From assembly GCA_943788005.1 (NCBI GenBank), contig CALSOP010000004.1, positions 1 to 52,570 on the forward strand: DNA of 52,570 nucleotides, given 5' to 3'. Positions 40,296 through 52,570 of this stretch are shown here, piece by piece. How positions within the stretch are numbered: the stretch's first letter is position 1; each line of letters begins with the position of its first letter. This stretch comes from an uncultured Gammaproteobacteria bacterium (GTDB lineage Bacteria; Pseudomonadota; Gammaproteobacteria; Eutrophobiales; Eutrophobiaceae). A model generated the notes under the pieces. The model ran no database searches. It worked only from the letters and a program-made list of their open reading frames with translations, and was not told the origin of the DNA. A program made the translations under genes and the position numbers.

Positions 40296-40759
40296 TCAAC
40301 CTAGTTGACGTTCTTTAATCTCGTCTAGCGTCTTACAATCAATGCATTGTGTTGCGGTTGGCCTTGCCTCAAGTCTGCGCACACCGATTTCAATGCCACA
40401 TACATCACAATAGCCGTAATCACCACTATCTAACGTCAGTATTGCTTCATCGATCTTACGGATTAATTTTCTTTCTCTGATCCCGTGTGCGAAGTTCCAG
40501 GGCAAATTCTTCTTCTTGCGATGCTCTGTCACTTGGGTCAGGAAAGTTTGATGCCTCGTCTTGCATATGATGAACAGTCCGGTCAACTTCTTCCATCAGG
40601 TCGCGTTTCCACGCGTTGAGTATCTCACGGAAATGTTCTGTTTGTTCCGCTCCCATATAATCCTCACCTTTCTTTTCTGTATAGGGCGCAACTTTAGTTT
40701 TCTTGTTTGTTTTACTTACCTTGTCTCTTTTTGGTGTCGATCTTAGTTACTTTTGCCAT
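40296..40759 (-). CDS. dksA: DksA RNA polymerase-binding transcription factor, two frameshifts
   Basis: DksA enters the RNA polymerase secondary channel and works with ppGpp. The middle part [20 protein letters not shown] and [24 protein letters not shown] is the coiled coil with the tip Asp-x-x-Asp. The C-terminal part has the four-cysteine zinc finger (CDVCG and CIDC) and RRLEARPTA. One frame change near 40490 splits these. A second, at about 40712, separates the N-terminal [15 protein letters not shown] from [17 protein letters not shown]. Restored length is 154 residues (E. coli 151). It starts five bases after the lysine-rich protein gene. Confidence 0.9.
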
Positions 40760-40763
40760 TCCT

Positions 40764-41029
40764 TCATTTTTCTTCTTGGGTAGGTTTAGCGGATTGTTTT
40801 TTTACAACTGTTTTTTTCTTGGCAACCTTTTCTCTTTTAGCCGTTGTTTTTTTCTTGGCAACTTTCTTTTTGGCGGCTGTTTCTTAGCCACCTTCTTTTT
40901 CGGACCTTCTTTCTTAGCTGCTTTCTTCTTGGCGGCTTTTTTCTTGGTCACCTTCTTTTTCAAAGGAACCTTCTTTTTTGCCACTTTCTTTTTAGCAGTT
41001 TTTTTACTCGTTTTCTTCTTGGTCGCCAT
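40764..41029 (-). CDS. Lysine-rich histone H1-like protein, frameshifted
   Basis: The protein is almost entirely short repeats of the type K-K-x-A-K-K-K-V, starting MATKKKTSKKTAKKKVAKKK. This is the pattern of bacterial H1-like or AlgP-type DNA-binding proteins. The frame is lost near 40880 and again near 40830; shifted frames continue as AKKKTT and end KKTVVKKQSAKPTQEEK with a stop at 40764, giving about 88 residues. Homopolymer and repeat content make both replication slippage and sequencing error plausible. It sits immediately before dksA and probably shares its transcript. Confidence 0.75.
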
Positions 41030-41112
41030 TCCAAGTCTCCGGCTAATAAAAATCAGCGTGCATCTATACCAGAAAGCAAGTATCGAAGCAATTTATGAAT
41101 GATAAATATCAT

Positions 41113-41841
41113 TCATAACTTCAACTCCGGGGATTCAACAAACATGCGTGTTGCCCCGGCCACAGCTACTGGCATAGCTAAAAAATTAATAACAGGAATC
41201 ATGGTTAAAAGCATGACACCAGAACCAAAACCAAATGCAAGTTGGCGATTTAATCTGAATTTTTCGCGTTGCTGCTTAAAGTCAATATCATGATTCCCCA
41301 TAGGGTAATCGCCATATTCAAGGGCTAACATCCATGCTGTAAACAAGAACCATATTAAAGGTGCTGCAACTTGAACCATCGGTATAATGAATAGTATCAA
41401 AAGAGGTATCGCACGGATAATGAAATATAAAACTTTTTGAAATTCAGACTTAATGGCATCAACAACTACTTTTATCAGAGCCTGCTCATTTATTGATGTG
41501 ATTTCTTTGCCTGTTAATGATCGTTCTACTGAAGCTGCTAAAAATCCATTAAAAGGAGCACCAATAAGATTGGCAATTATTGAAAAACAAAAGAATACGA
41601 TTGCTAATGAGATAATTACGAAAATTGGCCAGATCAGCCATGTTAAATATTCGAGCCAATCCCAGCGGGCCAAAAGCCCATTAATTAAATTATTAAGTGA
41701 GTCTGCGCCAAAAAGGATGGCTGTTGCAAATAATAAAGTGTTTATGAGCAAAGGAATTACGACGTAAACGCGAATGCCCGGTTTCAGGATCAATTTAAAG
41801 CCAGAGAGCACATAATTAAAGCCCAATTGAAATTGTTTCAT
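41113..41841 (-). CDS. cysZ: CysZ-type sulfate transport protein
   Basis: The 242-residue membrane protein of the EI24/CysZ family begins FQLGFNYVLSGFKLILKPGIRVYVVIPLLINTLLF and has the conserved NLIGAPFNGFLAASVE and LALEYGDYPMGNHDIDFKQQR stretches. CysZ admits sulfate for cysteine synthesis. Four main membrane segments plus two re-entrant ones fit the family. It stands in a minus-strand run with queF, 14 bases apart, so the two may be co-transcribed. Confidence 0.92.
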   Translation of the reverse strand: MKQFQLGFNYVLSGFKLILKPGIRVYVVIPLLINTLLFATAILFGADSLNNLINGLLARWDWLEYLTWLIWPIFVIISLAIVFFCFSIIANLIGAPFNGFLAASVERSLTGKEITSINEQALIKVVVDAIKSEFQKVLYFIIRAIPLLILFIIPMVQVAAPLIWFLFTAWMLALEYGDYPMGNHDIDFKQQREKFRLNRQLAFGFGSGVMLLTMIPVINFLAMPVAVAGATRMFVESPELKL

Positions 41842-41855
41842 GTCAATAAATCTTG

Positions 41856-42245
41856 TTAAACCAAAGAGATTGGCGTTTTAGGAGCCCATCCATCCTGTAT
41901 ATGGTCGACAACGACCGTGGTATATACACCACCACGAACATTGAATATTGCTGTCAATCTCATATAACGAGGTGATGTTGCTGCCACCAAATCATCCAGA
42001 ATTTTATTGGTAACGGCCTCATGAAAAGCGCCTTGGTCTCGGTAGGACCAGACGTAAAGCTTTAGGGCTTTGAGTTCGACACATAATTCGTCCGGAATAT
42101 ACTCAATTTCGAGTGTCGCAAAGTCAGGTTGGCCTGTTTTCGGACATAAACAGGTAAATTCAGGCACATCGATCCTGATAGTAAAATCACGTTCAGATTT
42201 TGGATTTGGAAATGTTTCAAGTGTATCAGTAGCTTGGCTAGACAT
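41856..42245 (-). CDS. queF: NADPH-dependent preQ0 reductase, short type
   Basis: QueF reduces 7-cyano-7-deazaguanine to preQ1 in queuosine synthesis. The 129-residue protein is the unimodular form. The catalytic cysteine is in [13 protein letters not shown], with the Asp seven residues on. The QueF motif appears as [19 protein letters not shown], and the C-terminus reads [11 protein letters not shown]. The open frame extends 17 codons upstream to 42296, but [15 protein letters not shown] is the typical start. Confidence 0.93.
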   Translation of the reverse strand: MSSQATDTLETFPNPKSERDFTIRIDVPEFTCLCPKTGQPDFATLEIEYIPDELCVELKALKLYVWSYRDQGAFHEAVTNKILDDLVAATSPRYMRLTAIFNVRGGVYTTVVVDHIQDGWAPKTPISLV

Positions 42246-42444
42246 TCGGTAAAAACTCTCTTTGGTAGTAAAAAATCGAACGATAACATAGTTCATTTAA
42301 AATGTTATTACATGACTTGTCACTTATTACGTGTATAAGTAATTATATTATATATATCAGCAAGTTATTAGTATTATATAATGTTATTTATAGTTTTAAT
42401 TTTGGTTTGGACAGCGACTTGAATCTCTAGTATTGTATCGCCCC

Positions 42445-45400
42445 ATGCGATTGTGCAATATAAAACTTTCAGGCTTTAAATCCTTTGTAGATCCAACCAA
42501 TCTGATCATCCCCGGCAGCCTTGTTGGCGTGGTTGGTCCAAACGGTTGTGGCAAATCAAACATCATTGACGCTGTTACGTGGGTAATGGGGGAAAGTTCT
42601 GCGAAACATCTTCGTGGCGAATCACTAACAGACGTCATATTTAGTGGTTCAAGTGCCAGGCAGCCCGTTAGTCAAGCCTCCGTTGAGCTGGTTTTTGATA
42701 ATACTGAGAACAAATTGGGTGGGCAATATGCTAGCTACAATGAAATTTCAGTTAAACGTCAGATTAATCGAGATGCGGTTTCAACCTATTATTTAAATGG
42801 TACGCGTTGTCGACGCAGAGATATCACAGCAATTTTTCTTGGAACGGGTCTAGGACCTCGTAGTTATGCCATTATTGAGCAGGGCATGATTTCAAGGTTG
42901 ATCGAAGCGAAACCAGAAGAATTAAGAGTATTTATTGAGGAAGCTGCCGGAATATCAAAATATCGTGAACGTCGTCGTGAAACTGAAAATCGAATTAGGC
43001 ATACCAAAGAAAATATTGAGCGATTAACCGATATTCGTGACGAATTAGAAAAACAACTAAACCATTTGCAACGACAAGCCAAAGCCGCGGAACGTTATAA
43101 AAATTTGAAGCAAGATCAACGCAAATTAAGTGCTGAATTGCTGGCATTGAATTGGCGTGACCTTAGCTCTGAAATGGAGTCGCTGAAAGAAGAGTCTGGC
43201 AAAAGAGAAAATACAGTAGAGGCTTCTATTGCAAGAGTGCGCGAAACTGAGGCAGAGATAGAAAAGCAGCGTGATAGTCTGAGCGAGGCCAATCAAAACT
43301 TTAATAATATGCAGTCAGAATATTACAAAGTGGGTAGTGATATATCTCAGTACGAACAAAAACTTCAGCATACTCGGGAAAAAATCACATCTATCGAATC
43401 AGAACTTGAGAAGGCAAGAGCAAACCATGCCGACACAAGCAGGCAGCATGAACAAGACAAGTCCGAGTATGAGAAACTTCATGCTGAACTAGCAATCTCG
43501 AACCAAAACTTACCGGTCTCACGAGACGAAAGTAACAGGGCATACGAAATCCTTAACAACGCTGAAGAAGCGATGCAAGGGTGGCAAGTCTGAATGGGAT
43601 ACTTTCAATGAGTCATTTTCTGAGTTTGCTCGCCAAGAACAAGTTGATAAAACACGTTTAGAGCATCTTGAGTTTGGACTTGATGAACTTGCCGAACGCA
43701 GGATAGTGCTCGATCGAGAAATCTCAAAGTTCGAAGAGTCTGAACTTAACAATAGTATTCAACAGCTTAGTCAATACACTAAAAGAAGAAGAAGATAAGC
43801 AAGCAGCGCTATTAAAATTACATTCTGACAAACAAAATATTGTTAAAGAATACCGAGAAAAAGTCAGAGCCTTATCAACAAATCTTGATGCTGCTCGCCA
43901 AAAATATCAGCACCTAAAAGGTCGTTTGGCTTCTTTGGAAACATTGCAACAATCTGTTGTTGATGATAATCATGAATTAAGCGCCTGGCTGCAAGAACAT
44001 AATCTAGATCAGCAACAACGTCTTTCTCAATCTATAAAAGTTGAGCCAAAATGGGCGCATGCATTGGAGACAGTTATAGACAACCATCTGCATGATATTT
44101 GTGTCGATGATATTGGCGCTTACTTAGAGAGATTAGAGTTGGCACCGGGCAAGATCGGACTCATCAATTCAAAGAGCACTAGTGCCACAACTGATTCAGA
44201 TCACTATCCTCGGCTAATAGACAAAATTACAACTGATATTAGAATTCCATCTGTCCTTGAAAATGTTTTTCTTGCTGACTCTCCTGAAGAAGCGAGCAGT
44301 ATGCTATCCAGTCTGCCTGTAGGACAGAGTGTTGTAACGGAAAAAGGCGTTTGGATGAGTCATGACTGGGTTGTTGTGAATAATGCCAGTGATGCAAGTA
44401 CTGGTGTTTTAAACCGAGAAGCTGAAATCACTGAACTAAAGCAAGATCTTGAAAATAGTGAAGCAGAAATTAACTTCATAGAAGGTGAACTGCATACTAA
44501 TGAAGAAACCCTCGAAGAAGCTGAACTCACGCTTGATAAACAGCAAGCGTCATTAAGCAATCAACAACAAGAGATCTCCAATGTTCGATCTAAGCTGGCA
44601 TCTTCTCAAACAGAATCGGAACAACAAACAATTCGTTATCAACAGTTCGTTGAAGAGCGCGATTTAAATCAAGACCAAACTACGACTGATAAAGCAGAAA
44701 TTGATTCTATAAAACAACGTTTGGAGCAGATTGATAAAGATAAGATTCAACTACAAGAACAACGGGCTGAGTTATCTCACGTAAAGGATCAACATCGTGA
44801 GTCCTTGAATACAGCAAGGACGCGGTGGCAAGAAACACATAACGAGAGTCATGGTATTGCCTTGCAGCTTGAGTCATATAGCTCTCGGCGCGCATCATAT
44901 GAACAGGCAATTAAACGAAATGATATTCAAGTTTCGCAACTGACGGCAAGGATTACTGAGTTAGAAAAAAACTTGTTGGAAAACAAATCACCAATAGATG
45001 AGATACAAGAAATAATTGAAGCCTGTCTAAAAGATAAGATAAATGCTGAAAAAAATCTGGGCGATGCCAGAACGAATGTGCAGACTATCGAAGGCAATAT
45101 GAGAGAGTCAGAACAAAATAGGCATAAACATGAACAAGGTTTAGAGGTGCTTCGAACAGAGCTTGAAAAAGCACGATTAGGCGTCAACAGCTGTCAGGTT
45201 AGGCTTGAGACAGTTGAAGAACAATTAACTGCTGAAGAACAAAACGTAAAAGAAATATTGGAATCGATGGAAGAGGGCGCCAATCAGGAAGAATGGAGCA
45301 ACCAACTAGAGTCTCTGGATCGTAAGATTCAACGATTGGGACCTATCAATCTTGCAGCCATTGACGAGTACACACAGAATTCGGAGCGTAAGACATACCT

Positions 45401-45953
45401 TGATAGTCAACATAAAGATTTAATTGATGCATTAACTACTCTTGAGAATGCTATTAGCAAGATTGACAAAGAAACAAGAACTCGATTTAAAGAAACCTTT
45501 GATGCGCTCAATACAAATGTTAAAGAGATGTTTCCAAAACTATTTGGCGGTGGGCATGCTTACCTTGAGTTAACAGGTGATGATTTGTTACAAACCGGTG
45601 TCGCAATAATGGCTAGACCTCCAGGAAAGAAAAACAGCAATATTCACTTATTATCAGGTGGGGAAAAAGCGCTTACTGCTGTTGCTCTGGTCTTTGGAAT
45701 ATTCAAACTTAATCCAGCACCTTTTTGTATTTTAGACGAAGTTGATGCTCCGCTTGATGATACTAACGTGGGACGATTCAGCGAATTGGTTAAATCTATG
45801 TCTGATGAAGTTCAGTTTATTTTCATAACACACAATAAAATAACGATGGAAATAGCGAATCAACTTCTGGGGGTCACAATGCATGAAGCAGGTGTGTCGC
45901 GTCTCGTATCAGTGGATATGGATGAAGCAGTTCAGATGGCAGCAACAGCCTAG
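42445..45953 (+). CDS. smc: Chromosome segregation ATPase Smc, two frameshifts
   Basis: Smc is the condensin ATPase that organises the chromosome. The N-terminal head has Walker A GPNGCGKSN and the start MRLCNIKLSGFKSF. Long coiled coils flank a hinge (around 44000-44400, with KIGLIN). The C-terminal head has LLSGGEKALTAVALVFG and Walker B CILDEVDAPLDD. Two frame changes, at about 43580 (MQ-GWQ/SEWDTF) and about 43770 (QQL/VNTLKEEEDK), interrupt the first coiled coil. Together they restore a protein of about 1169 residues. Smc is normally needed for growth, so these are probably consensus errors. It is followed by zipA and ligA, the usual gammaproteobacterial order. Confidence 0.93.
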
Positions 45954-46043
45954 TCTATTTCAAAGATTTATTTTAGCTTTGAGTGTCTGTGTTACTACTG
46001 TTATTCTAAATCAATTAATAAACACCGTGAGCCTTAAGCGCCT

Positions 46044-48951
<2,908 letters not shown>

Positions 48952-48974
48952 ATCTTTCAAGAATAAAGTCTTGT

Positions 48975-49898
48975 TTAATATTCTACGCGGTTACGTCCAT
49001 TATCTTTTGCGGTATAAAGCAGTTCATCGGCACGTTCAATGAACCCGATAATATCATCACCATCTTGCATCTGTGTTAAGCCAATAGAGACTGTGGCTTT
49101 AACCTTAATCTTATTGTATTCAAATTCCATCTCTTCAACGCTTTTCCTCATGCGTTCGGCAAGTAATGTCGCACCTTCAGTACCCGTATTTCTTAGTAGC
49201 ACAGAGAATTCTTCACCACCATAACGAAAAAGAATGTCACTTCGACGCAAACATTTCATTATGCTATCAGCAAAACTTCTCAAGATGGCGTCGCCAACAG
49301 TATGTCCGTAGTTATCATTGATATCTTTGAATTTATCCAAATCTAGCATCATTAAAGTTAAATCGTGCTTATGTCGTGCTGAAAACTCCATTTCTTGTTC
49401 GATTGACTTATCAAAAGCGGCGCGATTATTTACTCCAGTTAACGGATCAATATAGGCTTTCTCTACAGCTTGTTTGTAGAGTAGTGCATTTCTTAATGGA
49501 TAAATCAGCGCAGAGATTAAACTTTCAATTTTCTGGATTTCGACTTCAACAAATTTGGTGTTTCTGGAAATAGTTAATTGACCCAGGCTTTTACCAAATA
49601 GAACCAAACGATAATTGGAACTGTGTAGTGCAACATTACCAATATCATATTTGATATTTTCATTTACATTTACATATCTAAAATGGTCATGAGGGACTAT
49701 TGCGGCCAGCTCTTCATCAAAAAGTTCCACTAACCTCTCTAGCTCGAGTGTACTTTGTAAAACGCCCATTACATGAATAGACATACTAGTCACATCAGTC
49801 ATGTTCTCCGGGTAAGAGATCATCAGATTCGAGTTTTGAATACCGGGTGACTCGCTAATGTCTGTAATGTCGGCCATATGTTTTATTGAAGTCGTCAT
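48975..49898 (-). CDS. Diguanylate cyclase with N-terminal GAF-like sensor domain
   Basis: The 307-residue cytosolic protein has an N-terminal domain (about 40-135) with a GAF-like pattern and a C-terminal GGDEF domain (about 150-307). The active site reads RYGGEEFSVL; the inhibitory I-site R-x-x-D is present (RRSD, five residues before GGEEF), and YIDPLTGVNNRAAFD opens the domain. It should make c-di-GMP with product inhibition. It converges with ligA. PilZ proteins that could respond to it are at 9242 and 21593. Confidence 0.92.
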   Translation of the reverse strand: MTTSIKHMADITDISESPGIQNSNLMISYPENMTDVTSMSIHVMGVLQSTLELERLVELFDEELAAIVPHDHFRYVNVNENIKYDIGNVALHSSNYRLVLFGKSLGQLTISRNTKFVEVEIQKIESLISALIYPLRNALLYKQAVEKAYIDPLTGVNNRAAFDKSIEQEMEFSARHKHDLTLMMLDLDKFKDINDNYGHTVGDAILRSFADSIMKCLRRSDILFRYGGEEFSVLLRNTGTEGATLLAERMRKSVEEMEFEYNKIKVKATVSIGLTQMQDGDDIIGFIERADELLYTAKDNGRNRVEY

Positions 49899-50043
49899 AT
49901 CATTATATTAATAGTAAACATGTAGCGATGAATGCAAAAGAAATGCCAAGAGCATTAAAAGCTTATAGCTAAACTATGTATAATAATATGTTGTTAGATT
50001 TATTTATTGGCTCTTAGTATAACTAATTGAATTATAGATTGTT

Positions 50044-51698
50044 TTAGGCTGCAATGTGTCCATTTTCATCAGTTTTTGCTTTTATTATTGTGTTTTCGCC
50101 TTTATCTGAAATTTCTGCGATAGGATAATCAGTCGTGAAATGGAGACCTCTACTTTCCTCTTCTTTTCAGTGCCGATTCAATGATCAACTCGGCTACCAC
50201 AGCCAGATTACGCAACTCGACTAAATCCTTGGTACTTATTCTGAAATTGCCGTAGTAGTCAGTGATTTCCGACTTTAGCAGCTCAATTCTATGCTGTGCA
50301 CGTTGTAGCCGTTTAGTGGTTCTTACGATTCCGACGTAGTCCCACATAAACCGGCGTATTTCATCCCAGTTATGGCTAACAACCACTTCTTCATCAGAAT
50401 CTGTTACGCGGCTCTCATCCCATTCAGGCAGTTTGCCCAGGCATATTCAATAGCGGCCAATGATTGCCGGATGGCTTCAGAAGCGGCGTGAGCAAAGACG
50501 ACGCATTCTAGGAGGGAGTTACTGGCCATCCGATTTGCGCCATGCAAACCGGAGCAACTAGTCTCCCCTATAGCGTATAGGCCTGATATATCGCTTTGTC
50601 CGTCCTGATTTATCATCACGCCACCACACGTGTAGTGGGCGGCGGGAACGACCGGGATAGGCTCTCGTGACATATCTATGCCGAGATCAAGGCAGCGCCT
50701 ATTGATCGTTGGAAAATGTTCTTCAATAAATTCTGGGCGATTTATGTGTAATATCGAGGTATACACAGTCATGACCTAAGCGCTTCATTTCATAATCTAT
50801 TGCGCGTGCAACTACATCTCTGGGAGCTAGTTCTTCGCGTTGATCATAGCGATGCATGAAAGGCTTCGCCACTTTTCCAAGACTAATTTTGCCCCTTCTC
50901 CTCTCAATGCTTCGGAGATAAGAAACGACTTTGCCATTGGGTGGTAAAGACAAGTCGGGTGAAACTGGATGAATTCCATATTTGCGATTCGGCAACCCGC
51001 ACGCCATGCCATTGCTATGCCATCACCCGTACAGCCATCAGGGTTGCTTGTGTAAAGATAGGCCTTACCTGCACCACCGCTTGCTAGAACGACGCTTCTT
51101 GGCACTAAACACCATGACGTTATTGTTATTCTATATCAAGCACATATGCGCCGATAGGCATCGGTTTCCTGGAATTTGATGATTTATTGGTTCGTGATTA
51201 AATCTACGGCAATGTGGTGCTCGTATAGGTCGATATTCGGGATGCTGCCGCACACGCGAGCTTCAAGTGTTGTTTCAATGGCTTTGCCCGTTGCATCCGC
51301 GGCATGAATAATGCGTCTATGACTATGCCCACCTTCTTGGTGCAAATGAAATGGCGAATTACTGCCCGAGTTAGTATCCGCGCGGGTAAAGTCGACACGC
51401 CTAGTTCTACCAGCCAATCGATACTTTTGTAAGCACGTTCGACGACAAAGCGCACTATGTCTGGGTCACACAATCCCGCCCCAGCACGTAATGTGTCGTC
51501 AACATGCGATTCAATTGAGTCCTGCTCATCGAGAACCGCTGACACACCACCTTGCGCATACAGCGTGGCACCTTCGTTCAATGACTTCTTTTGATAAAAC
51601 TGCGACATTGGCATCATCTGGCCAAGCTTTAATGCGAGACTGAGCCCTGCAGCACCGCTGCCAATTATCAATACGTCATGTTGTTGTTGGTCATGCAT
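50044..51698 (-). CDS. nadB: L-aspartate oxidase, heavily frameshifted
   Basis: NadB oxidises aspartate to iminoaspartate, the first step of NAD synthesis. Pieces in order are the FAD-binding [145 protein letters not shown], and a C-terminal helical domain ending ENGHIAA at the stop 50044. At least six frame changes lie between 50160 and 51420. Restored length is about 550 residues, normal. It is divergent from rpoE, as in many relatives. This stretch is slightly GC-richer than its surroundings. Confidence 0.92.
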
Positions 51699-51845
51699 CT
51701 TACTTAAGGTAGTATTGCCATTTTTCTATCTAAGCCTTTGATTGTATGAATACTAATATAATTTGCAAATGTAATGTGCTCAGAAATCATATAAGCCCAT
51801 TTCACATTGCAGCATGCAAAATAATAGCACAAGAGGGTAGGCCTG

Positions 51846-52426
51846 ATGGCCAATAACGTTACAGACAAACAACTCGTAGAGCGCGTTAAAAATGGCGAAA
51901 AGGCGGCCTATGATCTGCTTGTGCTTAAATACCAGCAGCGAGTTGTTAACCTGGTTTTGCGTTTTGTCAGGAACCATAGTGATGCTTTGGATGTCACACA
52001 AGAAGCCTTTATAAAAGCTTATCGCGCTTTACCTAATTTTCGTGGTGATAGTGCATTTTATACCTGGCTTTATCGAATTGCGGTCAATACAGCAAAAAAT
52101 CACCTTGCTGTACAGTCACGCCGTCCGAGGGCAAGTGATTATGATGTATCTGAGATTGAACAAATTGAGGGCAGTAGCTGCTCTAAAAGAACAGGCAACA
52201 CCTGAAAACTTGTTGCTCAAAGATGAATTACAGGCAACGGTCCTGAAAGCTATTGAGGATCTGCCCGAAGATTTGAAAACAGCAATCATGCTTAGAGAAG
52301 TTAGAAGGCTTGAGTTATGAAGAAATCGCGAGTGTTATGGACTGTCCTATCGGCACGGTCCGGTCCAGGATATTTCGCGCCCGTGAAGCAATTGATGAAA
52401 AGATGAGTCCATTACTGCAAAATTGA
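51846..52426 (+). CDS. rpoE: Envelope stress sigma factor RpoE, two frameshifts
   Basis: RpoE is an extracytoplasmic-function sigma factor. Region 2 is clean (LVERVKNGEKAAYDLLVLKYQQRV, DVTQEAFIKAYRALPNFRGDSAFYTWLYRIAVNTAKN). The linker and region 4 are in other frames: ATPENLLLKDEL, IEDLPEDLKTAIMLRE, then GLSYEEIASVMDCPIGTVRSRIFRAREAI. Breaks are at about 52165 and 52300. Restored length is about 193 residues. It is divergent from nadB and followed by rseA, the standard arrangement. Confidence 0.94.
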
Positions 52427-52443
52427 GATTATAGGCTAAGCAT

Positions 52444-52570
52444 ATGAGCGAATATAACAACGAAGAACTGTCGGCATTGATAGATGGTGAATTCGAATGG
52501 CAACTAGTGACAAGGCTTTTGATGAGCTAATTCATAACCAATACATGAAAGATACATGGTCTCGTTATCA
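52444..52570 (+). CDS. rseA: Anti-sigma-E factor RseA, N-terminal fragment cut by window edge
   Basis: The start MSEYNNEELSALIDGEFE is the classic RseA/MucA opening. After about 17 codons the frame shifts (near 52495), and the next frame continues DKAFDELIHNQYMKDTWSRY, which matches the anti-sigma domain. RseA holds RpoE inactive at the membrane. It lies 17 bases after rpoE. Confidence 0.85.

Noticed and set aside
40707..41102. Phe-rich open frame of 131 codons on the plus strand
   Set aside because: It is the complement of the lysine-rich repeat gene; AAG/AAA repeats read backwards give Phe and Leu.

Overview
The window looks like chromosomal DNA of a gammaproteobacterium, AT-rich by eye (about 40% GC). 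The evidence is gene content and order: smc-zipA-ligA, dksA-gluQ, nadB divergent from rpoE-rseA, a ccmABCDEF cluster, and single genes resembling cysZ, queF and roxA. I cannot place it to order or genus. No rRNA, tRNA, IS element, prophage or CRISPR array was recognised.

Layout. 1-3738: ccmA-ccmF cytochrome c maturation operon (minus strand, ccmF cut by the left edge). 4257-6605: a catalase-peroxidase gene with many frame breaks and a strong terminator. 6700-16124: a stretch with four perfect FNR/ANR boxes, holding hemN plus a PhyH-type dioxygenase, a PilZ protein, a PilW/PilF-like lipoprotein, a cyclase-FHA protein, a DUF1538 membrane protein with two PII-like proteins, and a DUF3095 cyclase-like gene. 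16447-19037: lactate permease overlapping a Sel1-repeat lipoprotein. 19575-27785: accessory and housekeeping genes (MlaF-like ATPase, cysK, a Ser/Thr kinase-PilZ fusion, peroxiredoxin, GNAT, RoxA-type cupin, a HELGH protein, NnrU). 27833-37483: a B12-centred block, with metH behind an SAH riboswitch, an OFA-type MFS transporter, and a cobalamin riboswitch ahead of a TonB receptor, a DUF6580 membrane protein and a PduO-type adenosyltransferase. 37487-52570: aspartic protease, DAHP synthase, gluQ, dksA, an H1-like protein, cysZ, queF, smc, zipA, ligA, a diguanylate cyclase, nadB, rpoE and rseA (cut by the right edge).

How it fits together. The FNR boxes at 9137, 11188 and 14802 stand at sensible promoter distances from hemN, the cyclase-FHA gene and the DUF1538-PII operon, so these are probably switched by loss of oxygen together. 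The B12 block couples uptake and adenosylation of corrinoid (cobalamin riboswitch) to a B12-dependent methionine synthase controlled by S-adenosylhomocysteine.

Caution. At least fifteen genes have broken frames, including normally essential ones (smc, zipA). Several breaks sit in homopolymers, so most are probably consensus errors rather than real pseudogenes. Family names come from motif recognition by eye, not from database searches.
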